64,000 nt of DNA from Paenibacillus sp. NEAU-GSW1 (GTDB lineage Bacteria > Bacillota > Bacilli > Paenibacillales > Paenibacillaceae), in contig NZ_WOVL01000010.1 in the NCBI RefSeq assembly GCF_009737085.1, forward strand, positions 119,519 through 183,518. The letters run 5' to 3'. This document shows, piece by piece, positions 45,115 through 53,383 of the stretch (positions are counted from its first letter, which is position 1; each line of letters starts with the position of its first letter). Under the pieces are notes generated by a model, which saw nothing but the letters and a program-made list of their open reading frames with translations, made no database searches and was not told the DNA's origin. A program made the translations under genes and the position numbers.

Positions 45115-46071
45115 TTAGAAATTAAATACGAAGTCATCATCTTTCAGCTGCTCGACATGAACGGTACGAACGTAGCCGTTGCCTTTTTTGGAGAAAAAGT
45201 CATGCTGCTTCGTATGGGTGCTGATGCCGTTGAAGACGATCGGGTTGACCGGCTCTTCCGGGAAATGCGGCTCGAAGCCGAGGTTCATCAGCGCTTTGTT
45301 CGCGTTGTAGCGCACATAGGCTTTCACTTCATCCTGCAGGCCGATTGGGCTGTACAGGTTATCCGTGTACACCGCTTCGTTCTCATATAGCGTGTTCAAA
45401 AGCTCGTACAGCTCCGCTTTCAATTGCGCTTGCTCTTCGCTACTGAATTCTTGGTACAGCTCCTGCGCAAGAACACCGACATACAGGCCGTGAATGCTCT
45501 CGTCGCGAAGGATCAAGTCGATGATCTCGCCGCTGCTCGTCATTTTACCTTGGCCAGCCAAGTAAAGCGGATAGAAGAAACCGCTGTAGAACAAATAGCT
45601 TTCGAGGAATACGGAAGCTGCCATCGCCTTATACAGCTGCTGCTTCGTGCTGATGCCGTTGTACCACGAGGAGATCAGGTTTGCTTTCTTTTGCAGCTGC
45701 TCGTTCGTCTCTACCCATTGGAAAATCGCATCGATTTCCTCAGTCGAAGCAAGCGTTGTGAATATGCTGCTGTACGATTTGGCATGGATTTGCTCCATCA
45801 TCGACATAAACGCCAATACCGCTTTGCGCTGCAAGCCGTCCACATGCTCCAAAATTTTCGGCATGCCGATGCCGCCTTGAATGGTATCGAGTAGCGTAAG
45901 TCCGCCCAGCACGTTTTTGTAGACGGTACGCTCGGTATCGCTCATTTCCATCCAGTCCATTTTATCATCGGACAATGGAATTTCTTCATCCGTCCAAAAC
46001 TGCATGACGTTCTGCTGCCAGAATGTAAGTGTAAAATCGTCATCAGGACGGTTCCAGTTAACTGCTTTCAT
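45115..46071 (-). CDS. nrdF: Ribonucleotide reductase class Ib, beta subunit
   Basis: A 318-residue ferritin-like small subunit that holds the dimanganese (or diiron) tyrosyl radical cofactor. Metal-ligand helices are visible: the first ligand and following Glu-rich region in LLDTIQGG, MSMMEQIHAKSYSSIF (Glu and His), VFLESYLFYSGF, and LRDESIHGLYVG (Glu and His). The C-terminal tail DDDFVFNF docks on NrdE. AAAGGAG lies 11 bases before the ATG. A 20-bp hairpin stands between nrdE and this gene, so its message may be made in lower amount than nrdE. Confidence 0.94.
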   Translation of the reverse strand: MKAVNWNRPDDDFTLTFWQQNVMQFWTDEEIPLSDDKMDWMEMSDTERTVYKNVLGGLTLLDTIQGGIGMPKILEHVDGLQRKAVLAFMSMMEQIHAKSYSSIFTTLASTEEIDAIFQWVETNEQLQKKANLISSWYNGISTKQQLYKAMAASVFLESYLFYSGFFYPLYLAGQGKMTSSGEIIDLILRDESIHGLYVGVLAQELYQEFSSEEQAQLKAELYELLNTLYENEAVYTDNLYSPIGLQDEVKAYVRYNANKALMNLGFEPHFPEEPVNPIVFNGISTHTKQHDFFSKKGNGYVRTVHVEQLKDDDFVFNF

Positions 46072-46093
46072 CGTCGAGTTTGCTCCTTTGCAA

Positions 46094-46139
46094 GCAAAAA
46101 GGCCTTCGCCGCCATTGAAGGCGGCGAAGGCCTTTTTGC
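46094..46139 (-). terminator. Strong hairpin between nrdE and nrdF
   Basis: A perfect 20-bp stem (46094-46113 with 46120-46139) with a 6-base loop, carrying TTTTT within the minus-strand 3' arm. It lies between the nrdE stop and the nrdF ribosome binding site, so it can act as a partial terminator or as a message stabiliser. Confidence 0.75.
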
Positions 46140-46188
46140 GCGATTAGATGAGATTGTTATTCGTCCGCTAGCGGATAGGATGATTCGA

Positions 46189-48273
46189 TTATACGGCGCA
46201 GCTTGTGCACTCCTCGACGGAGAGACGTTTCGTTCTCGTATAATAGAGCGATTTAAGTCCTTTTTGAGCAGCATAAATGTAGAAACGAGCCAGCTCGCGA
46301 GTCGTTACATTGCTGTTGACGTGGAGGACGGTCGAAATGCCTTGGTCAACGTGCTGCTGGATTTCCCAGATCAGGTCGATCAGCTTGAACTGGTCGATGT
46401 TGTAAGCCGATTTGTAGAACCATTGCGTTTCCGCGCTCAGGAACGGCATCGGGTAGTACGTTGTCGAGTTTGCGTAAGTGCGAGTCTCGATATGCTCAAC
46501 GATCGGCATAACGCTCGATGTTGCATTTTGAATATAGGAAATGCTTTGCGTCGGCGCGATCGCAAGACGGTATGCATGGTACAAGCCGTATTTTTGCACT
46601 TTTTCTTTCAATGCAGCCCAGTCTTCCGGCGAAGGAATTTCCATGCCTTCAAACAGCTGCTTGACGCGATCAAGCTTCGGACGGAAGTCCGTCTCGATAT
46701 AGCGCGTGAAATATGTGCCTTTCGCATACTCCGAACGATCGAAATCTTTAAAGGTTACGCCGCGTTCTTTGGCGATTTCCATACTTTGCTCGATCGAATA
46801 GAAGTTCATCATCATGAAGAACGTGCTTGCGAAATCTTTCGCTTCTTCGCTTTCGTAAGCGATTTTGTTTTTCGCAAGGTAACCGTTCAGGTTCATCGCG
46901 CCAAGACCGACGGAATGAAGCTCTTCATTGGCTTTGCGAACGCCAGGAGCGTTGTCAATGTTCGACAGGTCGCTGACCGTTGTGAGCGCTTCGATGCCGA
47001 CATGGACCGATTCCTTCACTTTTTTGCGTTCCATGACGTTCACGATGTTCAGCGACGCCAGATTGCAGCTGATATCGCGTTTGATTACGTCGTCGGTGCC
47101 GTAATCATTAATCGTAGAAGTTTCTTGCACTTGGAAAATTTCGGTACAAAGGTTGGACATTTTGATGCCGCCGATGTCCTTCAGCGCGTGAACGCGGTTA
47201 GCGTTCGATTTGTTCATAATATATGGATAACCCGATTCCAGCTGAATCGAAGCGATCTTCGTCATCATGTCGCGAGCGTTCATCACTACTTTTTTCACGA
47301 CTTTGTCGTTAGCAAGCAGCTCTTCGTACATTTCATCCATGTCCATGTCGTCCAGGTGGATGCCGTAAGCTTTGTGTACGGAATGCGGACCGAATACATG
47401 CAATTGCTTATTTTCCGCAGCCAGTTGGTAAAATTTATTCGGAATGATCAAGCCGATCGACAACGTTTTGATGCGCGTTTTCTCATCAGCGTTAATTTTT
47501 TTGCAATCAAGGAACTCAATAACGTCCCAGCCGAAAATGTTGTAGTAACCCGCGCCGGAGCCTTTGCGCTGGCCCATTTGGTCCGCGTAGGAGAACGCAT
47601 CCTCCATCAGCTTCAATACCGGCATAACGCCTTTTGCCGCGCCTTCAACGCCTTTAATCGATTCGCCGCGTCCGCGCAGCTTCGACAGGTTGACGGCTAC
47701 GCCGCCGCCGATTTTGGACAATTGCATGCAAGTGCCCAGCACGTAGTTGATCGAGTTGAGCGAATCGTCCATCTCAAGCAGGAAGCAGGATACCATTTCG
47801 CCGCGGCGGCTTTTGCCTGCGTTCAGAAACGTCGGAGTTGCCGGCTGCAAACGTTGCTCGATCATCGCGTCTGCAATGCGAAGCGCTCTTGCAGCATCGC
47901 CTTCGCCAAGGTGAAGCGCTACGATCGCTACGCGGTCGGAGTATTTCTCCAAATATTGCGCTTTGTTGTTCGACTTCATTGCATAGTCTTTATAAAATTT
48001 AGAGATCGCCATATAGGATTCGAATTGGAAGCTGCTGCTCTCTGTCAGCGTGAAGACTGCCTCCACTTGCTCATATGTATATTTGTCATATACATTGTCG
48101 TAATAATCGTTCTCTATTAAATAATCCAGCTTCTCGCGAAGCGAGCCAAACTTCATGCTCTTGCGATCGACTTCCTCCATGAAAGCGGCTACCGCCTCCC
48201 GGTCTTTATCCAATTGATAGAAGCCGTCCGCTCCGCGCTGCATTAATTCGTTGTTCAGTTCGATATGTTTCAA
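46189..48273 (-). CDS. nrdE: Ribonucleotide reductase class Ib, alpha subunit
   Basis: A 694-residue catalytic subunit, normal for NrdE. The redox-active Cys residues are seen in ELVSCFLLE-like MVSCFLLEMDDSL and DISCNLASLNIVNV, the thiyl Cys in NLCTEIFQ, and the C-terminal shuttle pair in EECTSCAV. The substrate loop has APTQSISYIQNATSSVMP. There is no N-terminal ATP cone, as in class Ib. I prefer a TTG start at 48273 (product begins KHIELNNELMQ) with GGGTG 7 bases upstream; the frame runs to 48330. Start and nrdI end overlap by 68 bases. No intein is present. Confidence 0.94.
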   Translation of the reverse strand: MKHIELNNELMQRGADGFYQLDKDREAVAAFMEEVDRKSMKFGSLREKLDYLIENDYYDNVYDKYTYEQVEAVFTLTESSSFQFESYMAISKFYKDYAMKSNNKAQYLEKYSDRVAIVALHLGEGDAARALRIADAMIEQRLQPATPTFLNAGKSRRGEMVSCFLLEMDDSLNSINYVLGTCMQLSKIGGGVAVNLSKLRGRGESIKGVEGAAKGVMPVLKLMEDAFSYADQMGQRKGSGAGYYNIFGWDVIEFLDCKKINADEKTRIKTLSIGLIIPNKFYQLAAENKQLHVFGPHSVHKAYGIHLDDMDMDEMYEELLANDKVVKKVVMNARDMMTKIASIQLESGYPYIMNKSNANRVHALKDIGGIKMSNLCTEIFQVQETSTINDYGTDDVIKRDISCNLASLNIVNVMERKKVKESVHVGIEALTTVSDLSNIDNAPGVRKANEELHSVGLGAMNLNGYLAKNKIAYESEEAKDFASTFFMMMNFYSIEQSMEIAKERGVTFKDFDRSEYAKGTYFTRYIETDFRPKLDRVKQLFEGMEIPSPEDWAALKEKVQKYGLYHAYRLAIAPTQSISYIQNATSSVMPIVEHIETRTYANSTTYYPMPFLSAETQWFYKSAYNIDQFKLIDLIWEIQQHVDQGISTVLHVNSNVTTRELARFYIYAAQKGLKSLYYTRTKRLSVEECTSCAV

Positions 48274-48619
48274 TGGTCCGCACCCTTTCGACAAAATATT
48301 CCATATCTTGATTTGTTCCGGATAGTTCAAACTTCGAAATTACGGGTACTCCGAACATTTCCGAGATCGTATCCGCACTCTTGGCGAAGCCGTCTCCCCA
48401 GTTTCGGTTGCCGCTGGCGGACACGCCGCACAGATGCTCATAGTTCCGTTTCAGGAAGGACATCACCCGCTCAGGAACTTGCCCGAACCCTGTCGTATAA
48501 GTAACCAAAACGAATGGCTCGTCCACTGCGCCTTGCTCTTCAATCGGCAGCGCACGCATATTTAGTTTATTGATAAATCGCTTGACGTTTCCCGTCCGCG
48601 AATCATACATAACCAGCAT
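48206..48619 (-). CDS. nrdI: Flavodoxin-like NrdI
   Basis: A 137-residue flavodoxin-like protein that supplies oxidant to build the Mn cofactor of NrdF. The phosphate loop (MYDSRTGNVKRF), the FMN-contacting VTYTTGFGQVP, and SGNRNWGDGFAKSADTIS are the NrdI hallmarks. It is first in the operon, with GGAGGAGAG before the ATG at about 12 bases. The last 68 bases overlap the nrdE start. Two NrdR boxes lie in its promoter. Confidence 0.94.
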   Translation of the reverse strand: MLVMYDSRTGNVKRFINKLNMRALPIEEQGAVDEPFVLVTYTTGFGQVPERVMSFLKRNYEHLCGVSASGNRNWGDGFAKSADTISEMFGVPVISKFELSGTNQDMEYFVERVRTIETYRTEQRINAARSGRLLSIG

Positions 48620-48726
48620 GTTTATTTCTCTCTCCTCCGCCGAATAATAGCAATAGAAAAGCGCTTCTGACTGCTAGAAACGTCAAATGCGCTAGTAGAC
48701 AACATCCTGTAATATCAACCGCAAAC

Positions 48727-48780
48727 ACTCAATATGTAGTCGATGTGTTTGATTCTACATCAATATATAGGACTCGTCAA
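48727..48780 (-). promoter_or_regulatory. nrdI promoter with two NrdR boxes
   Basis: On the minus strand TTGACG (48780-48775), 17-bp spacer, TAGAAT (48757-48752). NrdR box cores CAATATATAG (48761-48770, inside the spacer) and CAATATGTAG (48730-48739, downstream of -10) are both perfect matches, with centres 31 bp apart. This is the same architecture as at nrdJ. Confidence 0.9.
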
Positions 48781-48889
48781 TGTAATTTATGGATAAACTT
48801 TTAACTCGTCTATTATCGGCACTCGACTATTTTAACAGATGCGGATATGATGGGATAGTGACATTTTATTGCTATTTTGGAGGATCGAA

Positions 48890-49111
48890 ATGAGCGGAAA
48901 TTTTACGCCTGAGCAGCTGCGCGAAACGGTGGAAAAGCTGTTCCGGGATGCCGGCTACGCCTTGCCCGAACTGCTCGCCGAGATCGAATTGCTGTCTGAG
49001 CAAAACGAGAAATTAAAACAAGAATTGAAGAAGCTGCGTCTTTCGTCGACGCGCTCGGCCTCGGCAGGAGACAAGATGAACAGCCGCCTGAAGGACGCTT
49101 TAAGAGAATAA
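48890..49111 (+). CDS. Small coiled-coil protein of unknown function
   Basis: A 73-residue protein: FTPEQLRETVEKLFRDAGYALPELLAEIELLSEQNEKLKQELKKL is a helical pair ending in a regular heptad coiled coil, followed by a Ser/Arg-rich and basic tail. No family is recognised. GGAGG lies 6 bases before ATG 48890; the frame runs back to a TTG at 48869 that overlaps the site. It is read away from the nrd operon and lies within 160 bases of thymidine kinase. Confidence 0.65.
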   Translation: MSGNFTPEQLRETVEKLFRDAGYALPELLAEIELLSEQNEKLKQELKKLRLSSTRSASAGDKMNSRLKDALRE

Positions 49112-49276
49112 GCGGATCATAGGGGCGGATTGAGAAATCGTTATTGCATCATGCGAAATATGTCATATGCCTCTTTTTTAGCGACGACCATTATTGCTAA
49201 AATAATACAAACGAAAGCAGCTTGCGACAAAAGCGCTTGACTGCATCTTGCATAGCGGAAGGAGCAAACGCTCGGA

Positions 49277-49876
49277 GTGGAACGTGGCATAGTTACCGTC
49301 ATTACAGGCCCGATGTTCTCGGAAAAATCAGGCGAGCTAATACGCCGCTGCCAGAAGCTGGCGCAATTTGGACGAATGAAGGTGGCCGCCTACAAGCCGG
49401 CGGAGGATTATCGTTTTGGCCAAGCGGAAATTGTCAGCCGGATCGGCTACCGTTTGCCTGCCGCGAGCATTTCGCGGGAGCTGCCGGAAGATCAAATACG
49501 CAAGGTGTTGAAGGAAACGGAAGAGGCCGATGTCGTTGCTTTTGACGAGGTGCAATTTTTTGCCGAGCCGATTTTCGAGCTGATCTCGGCGCTTGCTGCC
49601 GGCGGCAAGCAAGTCATAACAGCCGGTCTTAATATGGATTACCGCGGCAAGCCTTTCGGCTCCATCGGGCAGCTGCTCGCCGTTGCGGATGAGATCGTGA
49701 AGCTTTCGGCATTTTGCGCGGTATGCGGAAGCCCGAGCGCTAACTTTACGCAGCGCGTTATTAACGGCCAGCCGGCGGAGGCTGGGCCGGTCATTCTGAT
49801 CGGCGATACGGAGAGCTACGAGCCCCGCTGCCGCTGTTGCTTCTCGCCGCCGAAACAAGCGGCGGGGGAACAATAA
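49277..49876 (+). CDS. tdk: Thymidine kinase (type II)
   Basis: A 199-residue type II thymidine kinase that phosphorylates thymidine in salvage. The lasso region and substrate loops are recognisable (VAFDEVQFFAEPIFELI, ITAGLNMDYRGKPFG, SFCAVCGSPSAN-like, CRCCF zinc Cys). The P-loop is unusual: GPMFSEKSGEL instead of the common GxMFSGK(S/T)xEL, so a Glu replaces the Gly before the Lys. The GTG start follows AAGGAG by 12 bases. Thymidine salvage beside the RNR operon is a sensible pairing. Confidence 0.85.
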   Translation: MERGIVTVITGPMFSEKSGELIRRCQKLAQFGRMKVAAYKPAEDYRFGQAEIVSRIGYRLPAASISRELPEDQIRKVLKETEEADVVAFDEVQFFAEPIFELISALAAGGKQVITAGLNMDYRGKPFGSIGQLLAVADEIVKLSAFCAVCGSPSANFTQRVINGQPAEAGPVILIGDTESYEPRCRCCFSPPKQAAGEQ

Positions 49877-49912
49877 CGTTGCCTACAAAGGGCCGTTTTG
49901 GCGCTCAGGCTA

Positions 49913-49972
49913 CGACAATAGAAAAAGGGTGTGCATCAGCTGTATGGCTGATATACACCCTTTTTCTATTGT
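49913..49972. terminator. Bidirectional terminator between tdk and yqeM
   Basis: A perfect 19-bp stem (49913-49931 with 49954-49972) with an inner atcagc/gctgat stem and A5/T5 inside the arms. Confidence 0.88.
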
Positions 49973-50023
49973 CGCTGGCGCAGCCTGCCTTCCGGCGGCT
50001 CAGCTGCCGCCGCTCGAGCTACA

Positions 50024-50046
50024 ATAGCGGAACTTTGTTCCGCTAT
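50024..50046. repeat. ATAGCGGAAC hairpin
   Basis: A perfect 10-bp inverted repeat (atagcggaac with gttccgctat) and 3-base loop in the gap between tdk and yqeM. There is no T-run. Confidence 0.6.
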
Positions 50047-50092
50047 CCCCCCCACTATGGCGGCCCAGCTGCCGCTCGACTGCCGCCCCGCC

Positions 50093-50854
50093 TTAGCGCC
50101 GGGCGACGAAAAACAGTCGCTCGGAATCCGAATCCGCAGGCTGGAGCTCAAAATCGGCGAACAGCTCGACCGCCGAGAAGCCGGCGCGCAGAAGCGCGGC
50201 CTTGATCCAGTCGGGATCGTAGGCCCGCTGCGTATGCAGCTCTTCAAAGCGTCGGAACCGCTCGCCTTGCTCCTGGGCAAATATCGTCAGCTGATGTTCG
50301 ATTTCACAGCGCTCTTCGTCAAACTCGCATGTCCATATATAGGCGACTTCCTCTTCGTCAAGAACGAAAGGCTGCCCTTCCGCATACCGCTCAAGCACCG
50401 ATGGAGCATGGACATCGAACATAAACAATCCGTCCTCCTTCAGCCCCTCATGCGCGGCGCGAAAAGCGGACTCGACATCTTCTTCCTCGGTTAGGTAGTT
50501 GATGCAGTCGCAGAACGAAATAACGCAATCGGCCGGCTCGGCAAGCTGCCAATCGCGCATATCCTGCTGCAGCCAGACAATCGAACCGCCGCGAGCTATC
50601 GAAGCGCTGCGGCGGTCGTCCCACTTGCTGCTTGCAACGGCCAGCATATCAGCCGACAGATCAATGCCGTATACGCTGCGGCCAGAGAGCGCAAGCGGAA
50701 TGGCGATGCTGCCTGTTCCGCAGCCGAGATCGACAACGGTCGAAGGCTCGCCATAGCGCGCCCAGCAGCTTTCCGCAAACTGCCGCCACTTGTCATAGGG
50801 CATGTCTGCCATAAGCCGGTCGTAGACCGATGCAAATTGTCCGTAAGCATCCAT
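50093..50854 (-). CDS. yqeM: SAM-dependent methyltransferase YqeM
   Basis: A 253-residue class I methyltransferase. The SAM-binding motif I is VVDLGCGTGSIAIPLA and post-I is VYGIDLSADMLAVA, with motif II near DCVISFCDCINYL. The C-terminal half matches Bacillus YqeM, which lies at the end of the yqe ribosome and NAD cluster exactly as here. The substrate is unknown. The upstream CvfB-like gene ends 3 bases before its start at 50854. A shared terminator follows towards tdk. Confidence 0.85.
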   Translation of the reverse strand: MDAYGQFASVYDRLMADMPYDKWRQFAESCWARYGEPSTVVDLGCGTGSIAIPLALSGRSVYGIDLSADMLAVASSKWDDRRSASIARGGSIVWLQQDMRDWQLAEPADCVISFCDCINYLTEEEDVESAFRAAHEGLKEDGLFMFDVHAPSVLERYAEGQPFVLDEEEVAYIWTCEFDEERCEIEHQLTIFAQEQGERFRRFEELHTQRAYDPDWIKAALLRAGFSAVELFADFELQPADSDSERLFFVARR

Positions 50855-50857
50855 GCG

Positions 50858-51790
50858 TTATTCCTCCGAGCCGTTATCGCCAGCGCTGTTTCCGTCCTTC
50901 TCGGACGGCGCAGGCTCAGCCAAATAAGTCCAGCTTCCCTTCTGCGTAACGAGCCCTTCCCGCATCAGCTTGCCAATCGCGCGCTTAAACGCAGATTTGC
51001 TAATTTGAAATTTTTGCTTGATCGCCTCTGCTGGAGATTCATCGGAAAATGGCATGCCGCCGCCTGGACGCTCTTTCATATAAGCTAGAATCCGGTCGGC
51101 ATCCTCAAGTCTGCCCTCTTGCTTAAGCTTCGCCATCGCCAGGTTGACGCGTCCGTCCTCGCGAATAAACGCAACACGCGCAGACACCCGCTCGCCCAGC
51201 CGCAGCGGCTTTGTCCGTTCCGCGGCTGGGATAAGGCCATAAACGCCAAATCCGACGACGCCGCCGTCGACCAGCACGAATGAACCCATTTGCAGCGATT
51301 TCGTTACCCAGCCCTCAACCCATTGGTTGCGCCAAGCGCTCGGAGCGTCAAATACGAGCGGTGCAAGCTCGTCTTCGCCGGCAAGCTTCGCCAGCAGTCT
51401 TCCCGCCTTATCGTGACCGAGCACAACATGCACTTCGTCGCCCGGCAGCGGACGGTACTCCACCTTCTCCGGCAGCTCCGACAGCGGCAGCAGCAGCTGC
51501 CGGCCAAGTCCGATCTCAAGGAAACAGCCCAGACGCGGATGAACGTCGGCAACCTTCAGGCGGGCCATTTCGCCTAGCGTTATGTAAGGCTTTTTCATCG
51601 TAGCCGAAATGCGATCCTCCGTGTCGAAAAACAGAAACACTTCGATCTCGTCATTCAGCTTCGGCTTTTTGCCGACGAGCTCCGTATAATGCATCAGCAC
51701 TTCCTGTTCGCCATCGGTCAAAAAATAACCATAGGGCGACACTTCGCGCGCCACCCTCAAATTTGCATACGTTCCGGCTACCCAGCTCAT
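50858..51790 (-). CDS. cvfB: S1-domain RNA-binding protein, CvfB-like
   Basis: A 310-residue protein with three S1-like beta-barrel segments (MSWVAGTYANLRVAREVSPYGYFL, LKVADVHPRLGCFLEIGLGRQLLLPLSE, EGWVTKSLQMGSFVLVDGGVVGF) and a C-terminal winged helix (SKSAFKRAIGKLMREGLV). This is the CvfB/YitL arrangement, an RNA-binding regulator of virulence and expression in staphylococci. It sits between rsfS (4-base overlap) and yqeM in a cluster where Bacillus has no gene, so it is an extra here. Confidence 0.82.
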   Translation of the reverse strand: MSWVAGTYANLRVAREVSPYGYFLTDGEQEVLMHYTELVGKKPKLNDEIEVFLFFDTEDRISATMKKPYITLGEMARLKVADVHPRLGCFLEIGLGRQLLLPLSELPEKVEYRPLPGDEVHVVLGHDKAGRLLAKLAGEDELAPLVFDAPSAWRNQWVEGWVTKSLQMGSFVLVDGGVVGFGVYGLIPAAERTKPLRLGERVSARVAFIREDGRVNLAMAKLKQEGRLEDADRILAYMKERPGGGMPFSDESPAEAIKQKFQISKSAFKRAIGKLMREGLVTQKGSWTYLAEPAPSEKDGNSAGDNGSEE

Positions 51791-52134
51791 GCGAATTCCA
51801 CAACCTTCGCGTCTGACCAGAGCCGCTCGATATTATAGTAATCACGTTCATCGCGATGGAAAACATGGACGATAACATCGCCGAGGTCAACCAGCACCCA
51901 GCGCGCCGAATCAAGCCCCTCGATGCCGCGCACCCGCACGCCGCGAAGCTCCGCCTGTTTGCGGATTTCGGTCGTAATCGCTTGTACCTGCGTATCTGAA
52001 TTCCCGTGGCAAATGACAAAATAATCAGCCACTAAAGAAATTCCCTTCAATTCCAATGCGACGATGCGCATCGCTTTTTTATCATCTGCCGCAGCAACCG
52101 TCACTTGCAGCAGTTCTTCGGAATGTATCGTCAT
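51787..52134 (-). CDS. rsfS: Ribosome silencing factor RsfS
   Basis: A 115-residue protein of the DUF143/Iojap type. The conserved sequence is KAMRIVALELKGISLVADYFVICHGNSDTQVQAITTEIRKQ followed by GLDSARWVLVDLGDVIVHVFHRDERDYYNIERLW, the exact RsfS signature. It binds L14 and blocks subunit joining in poor conditions. The stop overlaps the CvfB-like start by 4 bases. A hairpin of the TTTGCGAAGC family lies in front, ending just before AAGGAGG. Confidence 0.93.
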   Translation of the reverse strand: MTIHSEELLQVTVAAADDKKAMRIVALELKGISLVADYFVICHGNSDTQVQAITTEIRKQAELRGVRVRGIEGLDSARWVLVDLGDVIVHVFHRDERDYYNIERLWSDAKVVEFA

Positions 52135-52150
52135 AGTCCAGCCTCCTTAT

Positions 52151-52179
52151 GCTTTGCGAAGCTGACTGGCTTCGCAAGC
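52151..52179. repeat. TTTGCGAAGC-type hairpin in front of rsfS
   Basis: gctttgcgaagc (52151-52162) and gcttcgcaagc (52169-52179) pair almost completely. It lies between yqeK and the rsfS ribosome binding site and belongs to the family at 6006 and 41840. Confidence 0.65.
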
Positions 52180-52192
52180 GTCCTCATCACGT

Positions 52193-52759
52193 TTAATCTG
52201 CAATTTGCAGAAGCAAATCATTTCGCGCATCAACCGTCAGCGGAAAAATGCGTTTGCCCTTCGCGATCAAGAAAGAAATCGTCGAATCAAAGCCGGCGAT
52301 CAATGCCCGTTCCAAGCTTTCAGCGCTCAACTCCCGAATCCGATCGACACCGGGAAAATCGCGGCTCGGCTCCATATAGTCCGCAAGGCAAACCACTTTG
52401 TCCAGCTTCGTCATGCCGATGCGGCCGGATGTATGACAGCGGATCGCATCCAGCACGTCCTTATCCGTAACGCCGTAATCATGCTCAGCGACCCAAGCTC
52501 CAACCTCAGCATGCCACAGCTCTTTATCATAATCGAGCAGCGTTAGATCGAGGTTGTGCTCGCGAATCATTTGCTCCATCCTCGTAATTTGCCAAAATTT
52601 CGCCACATCATGCAAAATAGCGGCAAGCTCGGCTTTTACAGGATCTTCGCCAAAACGCTCCGCAAGTATGATTGATGTTTTCATGACGCCCTCAACATGT
52701 ATCCAGCGCCGTTCCGGCATTTCTGCTTTAACCGCTTCAATCATCTGCTCACGATTCAT
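52193..52759 (-). CDS. yqeK: HD-domain Ap4A hydrolase YqeK
   Basis: A 188-residue HD phosphohydrolase that splits diadenosine tetraphosphate symmetrically. The HD metal motifs are visible: RRWIHVEGV (His), AAILHDVAKFW (His-Asp), HAEVGAWVA (His), RCHTSGR (His) and LADYMEPSRDF (Asp). Position between nadD and rsfS is the standard arrangement. It overlaps the nadD end by 11 bases. Confidence 0.92.
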   Translation of the reverse strand: MNREQMIEAVKAEMPERRWIHVEGVMKTSIILAERFGEDPVKAELAAILHDVAKFWQITRMEQMIREHNLDLTLLDYDKELWHAEVGAWVAEHDYGVTDKDVLDAIRCHTSGRIGMTKLDKVVCLADYMEPSRDFPGVDRIRELSAESLERALIAGFDSTISFLIAKGKRIFPLTVDARNDLLLQIAD

Positions 52760-53339
52760 ATAGCGCTCTCTCCTTAATGATCAGTTCCACAGCATCCGGA
52801 GCCAAATACCGGATCGAACGTCCAGCTTTTACCCGGTTCCGGATATCGGTTGACGATACGCCAATCGCCGGCATCGGAACGATGCGCAGCCTTTCCTGCA
52901 AAAAGCCAGGAAGCCGATCCGGCTCTGCAGGCGTGCCTTCTCTTTCCAGACCAATAAAGGAAACGAGTTCTGCAAGCTCCTCGATCCGATGCCATTGCTG
53001 CAGATCATTAATCCGGTCAGAGCCTATAATATAGGAAAAAGAGTGCTGCGGGTGCAGCCTCTTAAGCTCAATTGCCGTATCGACGGAATAGCTCATCCCG
53101 CCTCTGCGCAGTTCAATATCGACTGCATGAAACGACGGGTTTTGGCCAATCGCCTCCTCGACCATGCGATAGCGGATATCGCTGTCGACGCCAGGCGCAT
53201 GATCTTTCAATGGAGGCTTAAAAGAAGGAATGAACCATACCTCGTCCAATTCGCACAGCTCAAGCGCCGTTTCCGCCGCGATGAGATGCCCGATATGAAT
53301 CGGATCGAACGTACCGCCCATGATCCCGATTGAACTCAT
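52749..53339 (-). CDS. nadD: Nicotinate-nucleotide adenylyltransferase
   Basis: A 196-residue NAD synthesis enzyme converting NaMN plus ATP to deamido-NAD. The nucleotidyltransferase motif is GIMGGTFDPIHIGH; the substrate part has FIPSFKPPLKD, and ISSTDIR is seen in variant form as VSSTDIRNRV. The length matches Bacillus NadD. The start is the ATG at 53339 behind GGGGAAGG. It shares an 11-base overlap with yqeK. Confidence 0.94.
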   Translation of the reverse strand: MSSIGIMGGTFDPIHIGHLIAAETALELCELDEVWFIPSFKPPLKDHAPGVDSDIRYRMVEEAIGQNPSFHAVDIELRRGGMSYSVDTAIELKRLHPQHSFSYIIGSDRINDLQQWHRIEELAELVSFIGLEREGTPAEPDRLPGFLQERLRIVPMPAIGVSSTDIRNRVKAGRSIRYLAPDAVELIIKERALYES

Positions 53340-53383
53340 TCCTTCCCCTTCTTTCTTGATGCTTTAGATGCGATGCGGCAGGC

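Noticed and set aside
46180..48120. Long open frame (646 codons) on the plus strand opposite nrdE
   Set aside because: It is antisense to a clearly conserved NrdE and its product has no recognisable domain; such frames arise from codon bias on the real strand.
49966..50280. Short frames between tdk and yqeM
   Set aside because: They cover a terminator and a hairpin repeat and run into yqeM on the opposite frame.
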